Part shown: positions 29,820 through 40,126 of the stretch, piece after piece
How positions within the stretch are numbered: the first letter of the stretch is position 1
How the letters are laid out: every line of letters starts with the position of its first letter
Source: Borrelia sp. P9F1
GTDB taxonomy: Bacteria > Spirochaetota > Spirochaetia > Borreliales > Borreliaceae
Assembly: GCF_030436115.1 (NCBI RefSeq)
Contig: NZ_CP129407.1
Location: forward strand, 1-64,000
DNA: 64,000 bases
Direction: 5' to 3'
The notes under the pieces: model-generated
What the model was told of the DNA's origin: nothing
Seen by the model: the letters and a program-made list of their open reading frames with translations, nothing else
Databases searched by the model: none
Position numbers and translations under genes: made by a program

Positions 29820-30438
29820 AATCCATCATCTTTAATACTAAAAAAGATTCTATTTTGTCCTTCTTAACGGGGCCAAACACTCTAGAGTCATTCAAAATTT
29901 TTAAATTTTCATTCAAGAGAAAAAATTCATTCTTCTTTAAAGTAAAGCATTTAATGGGCTCATTAGATTTAAAAAAATCATTCAATTTATAATTACCCAT
30001 TAAAGTGCCATTTAAATAAAAAGAACCCGAGCCTCCTCTATTAACCAATACATCAAAACCTTTAACATAAACTAAATCCCCATAAGTAGAAACTATTCTT
30101 GATATACCATACTTTTTTGTATGAAAAATTTTACTCAAACAAAGTAAATCTCTGAAAAAATCTAATACAACATTGCCCTCTAGAGCCAAATCTTCATAAA
30201 GCACAATGTCATTGATACTGAAAGGCACAAAAAAAGACCTAACATATTTTGAAACAAAAATTAAATTATGATTCTTTGTTATTAAAGGAAGCATCTCTTC
30301 ACCTTGAAAATTAAAAACCTGCATAACAAATTTTGTAAAAACATAATTTAATATCAAAAAAAGCAAGATAAAATTAAACAAAATTTTCCTTCGCTTTTTC
30401 CTTAAAAGCCTTTGTTCAAAAGTCAGATATGCAGCCAT
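29803..30438 (-). CDS. signal peptidase I paralogue without catalytic dyad
   Basis: A 211-residue S26-type protein with an N-terminal membrane helix (about 19-40) followed by the expected box order. The nucleophile position in the S-M motif is Glu48 (QGEEMLPL), and the general-base Lys position is Ser113 (YGISRIVSTYGD). Both catalytic residues seem absent, so it is probably not a peptidase by the normal mechanism. It lies 1 base after lepB and could be an accessory partner. Confidence 0.75.
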   Translation of the reverse strand: MAAYLTFEQRLLRKKRRKILFNFILLFLILNYVFTKFVMQVFNFQGEEMLPLITKNHNLIFVSKYVRSFFVPFSINDIVLYEDLALEGNVVLDFFRDLLCLSKIFHTKKYGISRIVSTYGDLVYVKGFDVLVNRGGSGSFYLNGTLMGNYKLNDFFKSNEPIKCFTLKKNEFFLLNENLKILNDSRVFGPVKKDKIESFLVLKMMDYEIAR

Positions 30439-30439
30439 T

Positions 30440-31420
30440 TTAAATAAAACCCATCCTGGAGAAAGGAAAATGCAAGAAAAAAGTTCTGCCGAGTATCTTA
30501 TTTTTATTTATAACCCCAAAAAATCTACCATCATGAGAATTATCTCTATTATCTCCAATGGGCAACACATATCCGTAAGGCACATACAATCCATAATCCC
30601 TTACTATTGTTTTTTCCATATAGTAATCAACATATGGCATGAAAGCCACTAAATAACTATACTCTAATCTCTCAATTTCAAATCTATCAACAACTCTCAC
30701 ATTAAAAAACGAAAAATCGGGCATATTCTCCAGATTTAAACTTAGCTGCTTTAATGCAATAAACATAGCAAGATCATCATAAAACTTATAATCTTCTTCT
30801 TCTACAAGCTTCTTAGACGAGAAATTATATCCTAAAGAGGCTTTATACAATTTTTCTTCTATAAAATTCTCTTCTCCTTCCTTCTTAACAAACAACTTTC
30901 CATTTCGGAATCTTACAACTTTACCATCAGCAAACAACGCTCTTTTTACAAAAAACCTAACACTGGGATTTCCATCTTCATCTCTGTCAAGATCAATAAA
31001 AGAAAAAGTCAACATAAAAATTATTCTCTGAAAAATATCGAAAAAAATTCCTTTCGATTTATATTCTATATTTTCAAAAATAACAATATCTGTCTCTCCT
31101 GGTTCCCTAATTCCATTTATTTTGCCCATTCCAGGTAAAAATTCAGGACCATAAGAAAACTTGTCCACAAATAAAAAATCTCCTACCTTAAGAGTATCTT
31201 CCATGGATCCTGTTGGGATTCTAAATCCCTGAAAAAAATACTGATTTACCGCCAAAACAAAAACCACAGCCCCTAAAAACTCAAACAAAAAAGTTACCAG
31301 AAAACCTCGCTTCTTAGCCTTTAACTTACAAAAATATTTCTTTCTTTTTCTATAGGTTAGATACCTCTCAATGGAGCTCACCAAAAAGTGAGCCAACTTA
31401 CCTAATTTTCCTGGATACAT
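30440..31420 (-). CDS. lepB: signal peptidase I
   Basis: Cleaves signal peptides at the outer face of the inner membrane. It has a membrane helix at about 40-62, the catalytic Ser72 in PTGSMEDTL, Lys159 in FFVKRALFADG, and the GDNRDNS box at 289-295. A long insertion of about 90 residues separates the Lys box from the last box. ATG at 31420 is chosen because GAGGT lies 8 bases upstream. The frame stays open to 31486. Confidence 0.92.
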   Translation of the reverse strand: MYPGKLGKLAHFLVSSIERYLTYRKRKKYFCKLKAKKRGFLVTFLFEFLGAVVFVLAVNQYFFQGFRIPTGSMEDTLKVGDFLFVDKFSYGPEFLPGMGKINGIREPGETDIVIFENIEYKSKGIFFDIFQRIIFMLTFSFIDLDRDEDGNPSVRFFVKRALFADGKVVRFRNGKLFVKKEGEENFIEEKLYKASLGYNFSSKKLVEEEDYKFYDDLAMFIALKQLSLNLENMPDFSFFNVRVVDRFEIERLEYSYLVAFMPYVDYYMEKTIVRDYGLYVPYGYVLPIGDNRDNSHDGRFFGVINKNKILGRTFFLHFPFSRMGFI

Positions 31421-31508
31421 AAATTCTGACCTCAATAGTACAATATACATAAAATCAACATTTATTAAAATACTCAAAACAAGCATTTAAAGACAAAGCA
31501 ACGTAACA

Positions 31509-33008
31509 TTGACCTTATCTTCATACTCCCATATAATTACACATGTGATTCAGAAAGAAGACAAAGTTGATGATGAGGTTTTTAAAGTAAAGTTAAAACC
31601 AATATTGGGCATGGTGCCTGAGGTTTATGTTTTATTGATACTACTGGCCCTGCTTTTATCGCTGGTCTTTGTTTTTTTCATCAATCCCAAACTAAAGAAC
31701 CCTGGAGCCTATCTAAGTGTAGAAGCTAATATTGACAATGCACATGTTTATCTAGATGAAAAATACCTTGGAAGAACTCCACTGAATAAATACACAAATG
31801 CCACCAGAGGAAACTTAGTAGTCAAAAGATTGGGATTTGATACTTATGAAAAACAAATTGAGATAAAAAATAGCTTTTTTACAAGCTACAAGTTTAATGT
31901 CAATTTAGAATTAAGAGATCCCGATGAAATTATTAGACAAAGACAAAGGGAACTCTCCGTTATGACAAAGCTCAAAAACACTAACGACAATGTACAACCA
32001 ATACCCGTATTCTCACTGCTTTTAAATGATTTAAAAAGTAACCCGAATCACATTAAAAAATTCTTCAGAAATTCCATCCCTTATGTAAGTTCGAGTGCAA
32101 TGTTTAAAGACTTCCTTTCAGCATACAGATCAGTTTACTTGGTAAGTGATAAAAGCAATGAAGAAATGTGGAAATCTTTACAACGAAACTTTAATCTAGA
32201 AGACAGGGCAGTTATTTGGTTTTTTGAAAATCTAGACAATGAACAACAAAGACTGGTATCTAATGAAGAGTGGTTTGTGGCAATAGTAGAAAAATTAAAA
32301 GATGAAAATAAAATACTGAAATCTGAAAATAAAAATATGGATTTAACTCTAAGGGGTTTTAAAAAGGTAGCTTCAGGCATTATTGAAAGTGCTCAGAGTT
32401 ATAAATTAAATTCCCAAAACATTACAATCAAAACTACATATAGATTAAAAGAATTTTTAATGCAGAATCAAAATATTACTAAAGCTGAATACCAGCTGTT
32501 CTTAAACAAAAATCCTAGATGGTCATTCAACAATAAAGATAATTTAATAAAAGAAGAACTGGTAGATGAAAGATATCTAAAGAATTTTGAGCAGATGCCC
32601 TTTAATGAAGATATTACTAACATACCTTACAATGCAGCTCTAGAATATGCTAAATGGTATTCTTCAAATCTACCAAAGGGATTTATAGCAAGGCTACCTT
32701 TATCTCAAGAGTGGGAGCTGTATCAAAGAGAAGAGTCAAAATCAATCGATGGTCTAAATGTCAATGAGATATCTAAAAAAGTTGGATTTTGGAATCTAAT
32801 GCAAAACTCAAGCTTTAATGATATCTTGCTATTCAAAGATGAGAATCAAAATAACATATATTCTACACACTTTGATTCACTAATAACCGAAGTTAGAACA
32901 TACAATTACAATGACAACTCAGTACTTAGGCCTTCGACTAAGGCTTCTTTCTTTAAAAATTGGAGTTCACCAAATATTGGATTTAGGTTAATTATTGAAA
33001 AGGAGTAG
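31509..33008 (+). CDS. PEGA and SUMF1/FGE-like domain membrane protein
   Basis: About 499 residues: a cytosolic start, one membrane helix (about 35-57), and a PEGA-like domain (about 65-140, with ANIDNAHVYLDEKYLGRTPL). A helical middle (about 150-310) and a C-terminal SUMF1-type fold (about 320-499) follow, with ALEYAKWYSSNLPKGFIARLPLSQEWE and a terminal IGFRL. The SUMF1 part lacks cysteines, so formylglycine activity is unlikely. The start is uncertain (TTG at 31509 or GTG at 31545). The product probably faces the periplasm. Confidence 0.65.
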   Translation: MTLSSYSHIITHVIQKEDKVDDEVFKVKLKPILGMVPEVYVLLILLALLLSLVFVFFINPKLKNPGAYLSVEANIDNAHVYLDEKYLGRTPLNKYTNATRGNLVVKRLGFDTYEKQIEIKNSFFTSYKFNVNLELRDPDEIIRQRQRELSVMTKLKNTNDNVQPIPVFSLLLNDLKSNPNHIKKFFRNSIPYVSSSAMFKDFLSAYRSVYLVSDKSNEEMWKSLQRNFNLEDRAVIWFFENLDNEQQRLVSNEEWFVAIVEKLKDENKILKSENKNMDLTLRGFKKVASGIIESAQSYKLNSQNITIKTTYRLKEFLMQNQNITKAEYQLFLNKNPRWSFNNKDNLIKEELVDERYLKNFEQMPFNEDITNIPYNAALEYAKWYSSNLPKGFIARLPLSQEWELYQREESKSIDGLNVNEISKKVGFWNLMQNSSFNDILLFKDENQNNIYSTHFDSLITEVRTYNYNDNSVLRPSTKASFFKNWSSPNIGFRLIIEKE

Positions 33009-33010
33009 AG

Positions 33011-33460
33011 GTGTCCTTATTGTTGCTTGAAAATAAAAAAGCAAGATTCAATTACTTCGTTGAAGATAAAATAATCTGTGGTATTGTTTTAAGGGGAACT
33101 GAGGTCAAGTCTATTAAACTTAAGAAATTTTCATTTAATGACAGTTTTGCCAATATTAGGAAAGACGAAATATGGCTTGAAAATTTGCATATATCTAAGT
33201 ATAAAGAGGGGAATATATTCAATCATGAAGAGATAAGAAGTAGAAAACTACTTCTTAAAAAGAAAGAAATACAAAAACTAAAAAAATTCAAAAAAAAAGA
33301 AGGATATACCTTGGTTCCCATTGCAATTTATCTAAAACACTCATTAATCAAAATAGAACTAGGTGTGTGCAAAGGCAAAAAACTATTCGACAAGAGAGAA
33401 GTTTTAAAACAGAAAAGCATCAAAAAAGATCTAAGCCGAGAAATTAAACAATACAGGTAA
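33011..33460 (+). CDS. smpB: SsrA-binding protein SmpB
   Basis: Binds tmRNA and delivers it to stalled ribosomes. The 149 residues show the family signatures ARFNYFVEDKIICGIVLRGTEVKSIK, FANIRKDEIWLENLHI, KLLLKKKEIQKLK and KKLFDKREV, with a basic C-terminal tail. A GTG start at 33011 has AGGAG 5 bases upstream. The partner tmRNA gene is at 46302-46659 in this window. Confidence 0.95.
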   Translation: MSLLLLENKKARFNYFVEDKIICGIVLRGTEVKSIKLKKFSFNDSFANIRKDEIWLENLHISKYKEGNIFNHEEIRSRKLLLKKKEIQKLKKFKKKEGYTLVPIAIYLKHSLIKIELGVCKGKKLFDKREVLKQKSIKKDLSREIKQYR

Positions 33461-33485
33461 TTGGAAACCAACGAAAACAATAGAC

Positions 33486-33509
33486 TAGAGTAGCTTGAAA
33501 ACCACTCTA
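33486..33509. terminator. hairpin between convergent smpB and p13
   Basis: TAGAGTAG (33486-33493) pairs with CCACTCTA (33502-33509) with one G-T-type mismatch and an 8-base loop. The location between two convergent stops suits a shared terminator. There is no strong T run on either side. Confidence 0.4.
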
Positions 33510-33531
33510 ATCTCTAATCCAACTAAATAAA

Positions 33532-34065
33532 CTAATAACTTTTTGTGAAAGAAACCCCAAGCCCAAGCATGTTACTTTCGCTCATAGCAACGCCAAGACT
33601 GGGCTGAAACCCTCCTAAAGCGGCTACTAAGTTTTGCTTGAGCTTTGCATTGTAACTAGAAGCATGTGTGAAGGGAAGAATAATTTCAACAAGCCTTGTT
33701 ATAGCCAAAGTAACCCCCCCCAATGCTATTAAAGAAATCCCAAGCACTGGCCACTCTTTTTCACTCCCTTCCTCAAGCTTACTTACACCACCAACAGAAT
33801 ACACACCATAAGCCAACAACCCAGCACCAAGAGCATCAAATCCTAAAATAGACAAACCACCAAGAATATCTCCCTGAGCAAAAGACCCTATCCCAAAACC
33901 CAAAAATAGATTTAAAAAAAACGGAATCAAAGGATCCTTCTTAGATGTTTCATAAACTAACAACTTACTCACCGAGTCACCACCAGCCGCCTTCTCATCC
34001 CCAGTCTGAGCAAAACCAGCAAAAGTACAAAAAGAAAATAAAACCAAGATCAACATTCTCGTCAT
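33532..34065 (-). CDS. p13: outer-membrane channel protein P13
   Basis: 177 residues with a signal peptide (cleavage near FAQT, residues 18-20) and several hydrophobic, Gly-rich stretches (about 46-80, 85-100, 110-130). P13 in Borrelia is an integral outer-membrane, channel-forming surface protein that is also trimmed at its C-terminus. ATG at 34065 has AAGGAGG 7 bases upstream. The in-frame TTG at 34068 is less likely. It is driven by the promoter at 34092-34120. Confidence 0.85.
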   Translation of the reverse strand: MTRMLILVLFSFCTFAGFAQTGDEKAAGGDSVSKLLVYETSKKDPLIPFFLNLFLGFGIGSFAQGDILGGLSILGFDALGAGLLAYGVYSVGGVSKLEEGSEKEWPVLGISLIALGGVTLAITRLVEIILPFTHASSYNAKLKQNLVAALGGFQPSLGVAMSESNMLGLGVSFTKSY

Positions 34066-34091
34066 CAAATAACCTCCTTCATGGTGCTATA

Positions 34092-34120
34092 AATATACTA
34101 TATTACCGATACACTATCAA
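34092..34120 (-). promoter_or_regulatory. p13 promoter
   Basis: On the minus strand, TTGATA (34115-34120), a 17-base spacer and TATATT (34092-34097), about 27 bases before the p13 start. Its near-consensus form fits an abundant protein. Confidence 0.7.
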
Positions 34121-34175
34121 CAGCACAAAACAAATCTGTTAACAAGGCTGTGGTAACAAAAAGATGTGAAAATGA

Positions 34176-36059
34176 CTACCTAAACTTAACCTTTTTAAGC
34201 TTGCTGCTTGAAATTTTCTTACCTACAGAAGTCCTTGATTTAATCACGAACTCACCAATACTGATCGCTTTAACAACGCCTTCACTAGTGGAAAACTCTA
34301 CAAATTCTGGACTTAAAGCAAAATCTACAAATTCATCCCCATCATCTAAAAATTTGTAAATCTTATCCGTAATAAACTTGTCTATCCTAAACCTCTTAAC
34401 ATAATGAAGGCTTTCAGACTTATTAAGATAAATAATAGAAAATACTTGCTCTTTCGAATTATTTATATCATAAACTAAAGCACTTATATTATTCTTATCG
34501 ATAAAAGCTTTATCCTCAATATTCTTTACAACATAAGACTTTTTCTTAAATATTAGTATTTTGTCATAGTGGCTAGCATGACCAATAAATTCGCCATCAA
34601 TAAGACTAGTCCCAACAAAACCAGCTTTTAAATTTACATAAACCTTCATATTCTTAGTAGCTATTTCCCTAGCATTTTTTGACTGAATAAGAGATATTTC
34701 CGTCTTCCTTTTATAAAGCTTAGAATACTTTGCAAGAAGCCTATCAATAAAATCTATTGAATACCCCCTAATCGATCTAATGTTACTTTCCACGCTTCTT
34801 AATTCCTTGCCAAGAAGTTTAATATCCTTATTATTTTTATCGATATCAAAGATACTTATCTTCCGAATAGGAATTTTAAGTATATTTTCAATATCACCCA
34901 AAACAATATCTCTATGGAAATTATCTCTATATTCTAAAATATTATCTAAAACAATGCCTACAACCTCAGTTTCTTTTGAAATAGTCTCAAGTACCTTATA
35001 AATTTTCTTCTCAATAAACAATTGCTCCAGGGTTTTATAAAAAATTTTTTCAAGTATTTTATCTCTATGTAATTCAAGTTCCATCTTTAAAACTTTTTGC
35101 AAATGCTCCGCATGAAATTTGATAATATCTGCAATGGTATAAGTAACAGGATACCTATCACTTAACAAAAGCAAATTCACAGAAATAGATATTTGACAAT
35201 TCGTATAATGATATAGTTTTTCAATAACTTCATTAGCGTACACTCCCCTTGGAAGAGTTAACTCAATCTCTACATGCTCTGTGGTAAAATCATTAATGCT
35301 TGTCACTTTGATATAATTCTTTCGGATAGCTTTTTCAATCGAAGATATTATGCTCTCAGTAGTCTCACCGAATGGTAATTCCTTTATTAAAATGGTTCTA
35401 TTATCATCTGTAGCCTCAATTTTAGCACGCACCAAAACTTTCCCATTCCCATCCGCATACTCATTAACATCAACTATTCCTCCTGTAGGAAAATCTGGAT
35501 AAAGCTCATAAGACTCTCCAAGTAATTCACTTTTTACAGCATTCAAAATCTCATTAAAGTTATGTGGTAAAATTTTTGCGGCCATACCAACTGCAATTCC
35601 CTCACTTCCCTGAATAAGTACTACCGGTATTTTTGCAGGAAAAATCAAGGGTTCGTCATTACGGCCATCATAAGAAGGCTCATAAGATGTTATCTCCTTG
35701 CTATAAAGCACATCAAACGCTAAGGGAGTTAATCGACACTCAATATAGCGCGATGCAGATGCGGAATCACCGGTCAAAAGGTTGCCAAAATTTCCTTGCT
35801 TCTCAATAAATAAATCCTTATTCGCCATATTAACGAGTGCTTCATAAATGGAAGCATCTCCGTGTGGATGATACTTCATTGTATTTCCAACAACATTTGC
35901 AACCTTATGGAAATTACTATCATGCATCTCAAAAAGAGAATGTATAATTCTCCTCTGAACAGGCTTAAATCCGTCAATAACACTTGCAATCGCGCGATCC
36001 TTAATAACATAAGATGAATATTGCAAAAAATTATCTCTAAGTAGTGTTTTAATATCCAT
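34176..36059 (-). CDS. parC: DNA topoisomerase IV subunit A
   Basis: DNA cleavage/rejoining subunit of the type IIA enzyme that unlinks chromosomes. It starts at the conserved domain with YVIKDRAIASVIDGFKPVQRRI, has KYHPHGDASIYEALV, and the active Tyr in SRYIECRLTPLA (about 108). The length of 627 residues is shorter than E. coli ParC because the C-terminal domain is reduced. It overlaps parE by one base, and the two are translationally coupled. Confidence 0.95.
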   Translation of the reverse strand: MDIKTLLRDNFLQYSSYVIKDRAIASVIDGFKPVQRRIIHSLFEMHDSNFHKVANVVGNTMKYHPHGDASIYEALVNMANKDLFIEKQGNFGNLLTGDSASASRYIECRLTPLAFDVLYSKEITSYEPSYDGRNDEPLIFPAKIPVVLIQGSEGIAVGMAAKILPHNFNEILNAVKSELLGESYELYPDFPTGGIVDVNEYADGNGKVLVRAKIEATDDNRTILIKELPFGETTESIISSIEKAIRKNYIKVTSINDFTTEHVEIELTLPRGVYANEVIEKLYHYTNCQISISVNLLLLSDRYPVTYTIADIIKFHAEHLQKVLKMELELHRDKILEKIFYKTLEQLFIEKKIYKVLETISKETEVVGIVLDNILEYRDNFHRDIVLGDIENILKIPIRKISIFDIDKNNKDIKLLGKELRSVESNIRSIRGYSIDFIDRLLAKYSKLYKRKTEISLIQSKNAREIATKNMKVYVNLKAGFVGTSLIDGEFIGHASHYDKILIFKKKSYVVKNIEDKAFIDKNNISALVYDINNSKEQVFSIIYLNKSESLHYVKRFRIDKFITDKIYKFLDDGDEFVDFALSPEFVEFSTSEGVVKAISIGEFVIKSRTSVGKKISSSKLKKVKFR

Positions 36060-37855
36060 TAAATTAAATTCTCCATAATAAAGCGACGCCTCTCAGGAGT
36101 ATTTTGTCCCATATAAAACCCCAACTTTTCTTTTATATCTCTAATATTGAAAAGATCAACCTTTGTAAGCTTAATATTAGCAATATCGATAAAGCCCCTA
36201 AACTCACTTGGAGAAATCTCTCCAAGTCCCTTAAACCTTGTCACTTCAGGATTATTAACCTCAAGCATAGCCTTCTGCTTCTCTTCCTCAGAGTAACAAT
36301 AAATAGTAGTTTTTTTATTCCTTACCCTGAAAAGTGGGGTTTCTAATATATACATATGCCCATTTAAAACCAAATCTTCAAAATAAGTTAAGAAAAATGT
36401 TAAAAGTAAATTCCTAATATGAAACCCATCAAAATCAGCATCCGTAGCGATCACCACCTTGTTATATCTTAAATTTTCAATCGATTCTTCAATACCAAGA
36501 GCAACCATCATATTGTAAAGTTCCTCATTTTTGTATATCTCAGACTTACTCTTCTCAAACATGTTTTGAGGCTTACCCCTAAGAGAAAATATAGCCTGCG
36601 TGTACACATCCCTGCAAGACACCATTGAACCTGTTGCAGAATCCCCTTCTGTTAGGAATATCATAGTAACCTCAGATTGAATACCTTTTTCATTAAAATG
36701 AAATTTACAATCTTTAAGCTTAGGTATCTTAAAAGATATCTTCTTTGCTCTCTCCTTCGCTTCCTTCCTTACACTACTTAATTCTTTCCTAAGGCGCTCA
36801 TTATCAACCACCTTACTCTCAATTGCCTTTGCCAGGGTCTTATTCTTATAAAGAATCTCTGAAATTATCCTCTGCACTTCTTTAGCGACATTACCTCTAG
36901 TTTCAATATTGCCAAGTTTATTTTTAGTCTGACTTTCAAATATTGGGTCTTTTATCTTAACAGAAAGGGTGGCCACAAGCCCTTCTCTAATATCAGTAGA
37001 TGAATATGTCTTCTTAAGAAAATCATTAATAGCCCTAGCAAAGCCTTCTCTAAACCCTGTCTGGTGTGTCCCTCCATCACTAGTATACTGACCATTTACA
37101 AATGAGAAATATGTCTCTCCATAATTACTTGTATGAGAAAAGGCAAATTCTAAAGTCTTATTCGAATAATAAACAAAATCATAAAGTAGATCTTCATTTT
37201 TAATCTCAGAGTTTATAAAATCTAAAAGCCCCTTCTTAGACTCAAAAATTTGATCATTATAATTAATTTTAAGACCCTTATTTAAACAGGCATAATGAAA
37301 AAACCTTCTATTTAAAAAATCCTCACTATACCTATATTTGCCAAAAATTTCTGTATCTGCTAAAAATTCAACATAAGTGCCATTCCTCTCATCAGAATTA
37401 CCCTCTGAAGTCTTCATCAAACTTCCCTTAGAAAAAAGAGCCTCAAAGAATTTACCATCCCTTATTGATCTTACTAAAAATCTTGAACTTAAAGCGTTAA
37501 CAGCTTTAGTTCCAACCCCATTAAGCCCCACAGAAAATTGAAACACATCATCATTATACTTAGCGCCAGTATTGATAACAGAAACACTCTCTACAACTTT
37601 TCCAAGAGGAATACCTCGCCCATAATCCCTGACTCCAATAATATTATTTTCTTTTCTTATAAAGATTTCCTTACCATAACCCATAATAAATTCATCAATG
37701 GAATTGTCAATTATTTCTTTAATTAAAACATAAATACCATCATCAACATTAGAACCATCCCCAAGCCTCCCTATGTACATCCCAGACCGCAATCTAATAT
37801 GCTCAAGAGAAGAAAGGGTAATAATTTTGCTCTCATCGTAACTATTTGTTTTCAT
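36059..37855 (-). CDS. parE: DNA topoisomerase IV subunit B
   Basis: ATPase subunit partnering ParC. It has a GHKL ATP site (EIIDNSIDEFIMG, GRGIPLG, GLNGVGTKAVNALS), a QTKNKLG-type loop, and the TOPRIM elements LTEGDSATGS and TDADFDGFHI. The 598 residues fit ParE and not the longer GyrB. Its start overlaps the plsC gene by 14 bases, making a plsC-parE-parC run. Confidence 0.95.
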   Translation of the reverse strand: MKTNSYDESKIITLSSLEHIRLRSGMYIGRLGDGSNVDDGIYVLIKEIIDNSIDEFIMGYGKEIFIRKENNIIGVRDYGRGIPLGKVVESVSVINTGAKYNDDVFQFSVGLNGVGTKAVNALSSRFLVRSIRDGKFFEALFSKGSLMKTSEGNSDERNGTYVEFLADTEIFGKYRYSEDFLNRRFFHYACLNKGLKINYNDQIFESKKGLLDFINSEIKNEDLLYDFVYYSNKTLEFAFSHTSNYGETYFSFVNGQYTSDGGTHQTGFREGFARAINDFLKKTYSSTDIREGLVATLSVKIKDPIFESQTKNKLGNIETRGNVAKEVQRIISEILYKNKTLAKAIESKVVDNERLRKELSSVRKEAKERAKKISFKIPKLKDCKFHFNEKGIQSEVTMIFLTEGDSATGSMVSCRDVYTQAIFSLRGKPQNMFEKSKSEIYKNEELYNMMVALGIEESIENLRYNKVVIATDADFDGFHIRNLLLTFFLTYFEDLVLNGHMYILETPLFRVRNKKTTIYCYSEEEKQKAMLEVNNPEVTRFKGLGEISPSEFRGFIDIANIKLTKVDLFNIRDIKEKLGFYMGQNTPERRRFIMENLI

Positions 37856-38630
37856 CTAAATCCCTATTAATGCCATACTGCACCCTCATTTCTTTCAATT
37901 TTTTAACTATCTTATCCCTAACAATAACATGAAGATTCTCTTTCTCATCGTCTTTTAACTCAAAAACATCTATTGGAGAATGAACATGAACATACACAGA
38001 TAATCCTGAATTAAATATAAAATTTTTAATAAAAACCTTATGCGTATTAAGCAGGGTAACGGGTATGATGGAAGAATTTGTCCTTAAGGCTAAACTCATA
38101 GCACCTCTCTTAAATTTTCCCACCTCACCGCCCCTACTCCTAGTCCCTTCAGGAAAAATTCCAATAAATCTCCCCTCTTTAATAACTTTAATAGCCATCC
38201 TCTGGGCATTGGCAGAAGACTTGATACTATTCCTCTGCACAGGAATGGCCCCTATGGAAATCAAAATCAGATTAAGAAAAGGAATACCAAAAAGTGACTT
38301 CTTAGCAACCACTACAAAGGGTTGCATAAATACGTAAATTAAAAAAATTGCATCCATCGCAGCAACATGATTTCCCATAATCACCGCACCACCGCCCCTG
38401 TCAGACAAACAACTATCATTGTCTCTCGTCACAACGACCTTAATATCAGAAAGCCACAAGATAATATTAATTCCAAGCTTCATTAACAAAAAACTAAGTT
38501 TTACAAAATAATTCTCAAATTTAAAAACTCTAAAAACTAAATACACCGGAAACAACGCAGTAAAAACGAAAAAAAAGAAAAGGACATTGACATAAGTAAG
38601 CACATTCCTTAATATTCTCATAAGACTCAA
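37842..38630 (-). CDS. plsC: 1-acyl-glycerol-3-phosphate acyltransferase
   Basis: Adds the second acyl chain to make phosphatidic acid at the inner membrane. A hydrophobic N-terminus (about 9-60) precedes the catalytic NHVAAMDA (HX4D box), GAIPVQRN and [10 protein letters not shown]. The 262 residues are normal. It overlaps the upstream lipoprotein gene by four bases. Confidence 0.92.
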   Translation of the reverse strand: MSLMRILRNVLTYVNVLFFFFVFTALFPVYLVFRVFKFENYFVKLSFLLMKLGINIILWLSDIKVVVTRDNDSCLSDRGGGAVIMGNHVAAMDAIFLIYVFMQPFVVVAKKSLFGIPFLNLILISIGAIPVQRNSIKSSANAQRMAIKVIKEGRFIGIFPEGTRSRGGEVGKFKRGAMSLALRTNSSIIPVTLLNTHKVFIKNFIFNSGLSVYVHVHSPIDVFELKDDEKENLHVIVRDKIVKKLKEMRVQYGINRDLDENK

Positions 38631-40126
38631 TCTAATTTTTCTATCCTCTCAAGCTTTAACCTATGTCCCTTAAGCAAGCCTACTTCATCTTTCAAAATTT
38701 TAACAGGATTAAGAATAATCGTAGAAAATTTTTGCTTCTCAACTACTCTTTCGTTATATTCAACAATAAAAGATTCTTTCGTCCTAACATCACCCATTCT
38801 GACCTCATACTCAAGAACTAAATTATTCTTTAAACTAAAAACATTAAAAATTCCATAATAAACATTATCTTCAATAACATAAGTAAGATTAGGATAAGAA
38901 AAATCATAAATAATATCCTTATACACATAATTGCCATTTGGAATAAAAAGATCCTCTTTATCCTTATTCGCTCCCAAAATAGAGTGATCAAATCTTTTAA
39001 AAACACCTGAAAACCCATACTTATCATAAGCATCTGTACCAGTATCAACCTTTACCTCAATACTATCACCATCAATGATTTTTATCCAAAAATTGTAAAC
39101 TATTAAGTCTGAAAAAACAGACTTCGTACTGATATTAAGAGTATTATAAGCCGGTTTTGATATGTATTCAACATTTGCTATTTCTTGATAATTCTTCTTA
39201 AAAATACTAATCTCATTGGAACGTCTGTTAAATAACAAAAACAGAGCATCATCAAGACTTGACCTCTCCAACGTTTGATATGTACTTTCATACCAAACAC
39301 CATATAAAAATTTATAAACCCCCTCCTTAGTCAAATCTTTTAAGGTTTTATACACACGACTGTCCATTCGTCTAATGTTTTCGCTAGCGGATAAAGGATA
39401 ATACCTTCTATGAGAGTGAGAATACTTATACATTTCAACTCGGCTAACTATTATATCCTCACCCTGTTTATTGTATTTTTCCAAAGAAATAGAATAACTT
39501 TCTCTAGACTGCTTATCATCGTAAGCTGAGGATCTATCATACTTATTGATAATAATGCTTCCATTCACCTTATTAAAAAATATAGGTCTGTATGATGAGA
39601 CATCATTAGCAACCGCCTTCTGAAAAACATATAAAACAGTCTCTTCATTTAAAAATCCCTGCACAACTATATCAAAATCATAATCACCAGTAATATCCTC
39701 AAGATACATATTATAAGATTTCCCAGAATCAATATCTACCTGCTCTTTGAAAAGAACTATGGCCTCATGTGTTTTCGGATCAAATCCAATAATAAACAGA
39801 TAAGATTTAAGGTCTGAAAAAGATTGTGCCAAAACCACTTGTTCAAAGTAAACATCTAAATTTAGATTTTCCTGTTGAACCGAAAGAATTTTATAACCCT
39901 TAAGATCAATCAGTGATCCAAAAACATCTTCCCCATTATTTCCATTCGAAACGCTCACATTAGAATGAGTTACTCCACCATTCCCCTTTACCTCTTTATT
40001 AAAAACGATAAAGCCCCCTTTGCCCTTAGCACAGGACAACAAAACAAACAAGAAAGGTAAAATTAACTTAAAACACATATTACATATTTTATCTGTAAAC
40101 TCAATCCTACTAACTACTGGTTTCAA
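38627..40126 (-). CDS. predicted lipoprotein, function unknown
   Basis: 499 residues. A hydrophobic segment ends in FVLLSC (Cys near 32), which looks like a lipobox followed by AKGKGG. The rest is a polar, beta-rich extracytoplasmic protein with many Tyr and Asp residues. The start is uncertain: TTG at 40126 or ATG at 40078, which would give a short signal peptide. I do not recognise a domain with confidence. I vaguely recall a pallilysin-related adhesin label for the Borrelia homologue, but no HExxH metal motif is visible. Confidence 0.65.
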   Translation of the reverse strand: MKPVVSRIEFTDKICNMCFKLILPFLFVLLSCAKGKGGFIVFNKEVKGNGGVTHSNVSVSNGNNGEDVFGSLIDLKGYKILSVQQENLNLDVYFEQVVLAQSFSDLKSYLFIIGFDPKTHEAIVLFKEQVDIDSGKSYNMYLEDITGDYDFDIVVQGFLNEETVLYVFQKAVANDVSSYRPIFFNKVNGSIIINKYDRSSAYDDKQSRESYSISLEKYNKQGEDIIVSRVEMYKYSHSHRRYYPLSASENIRRMDSRVYKTLKDLTKEGVYKFLYGVWYESTYQTLERSSLDDALFLLFNRRSNEISIFKKNYQEIANVEYISKPAYNTLNISTKSVFSDLIVYNFWIKIIDGDSIEVKVDTGTDAYDKYGFSGVFKRFDHSILGANKDKEDLFIPNGNYVYKDIIYDFSYPNLTYVIEDNVYYGIFNVFSLKNNLVLEYEVRMGDVRTKESFIVEYNERVVEKQKFSTIILNPVKILKDEVGLLKGHRLKLERIEKLD

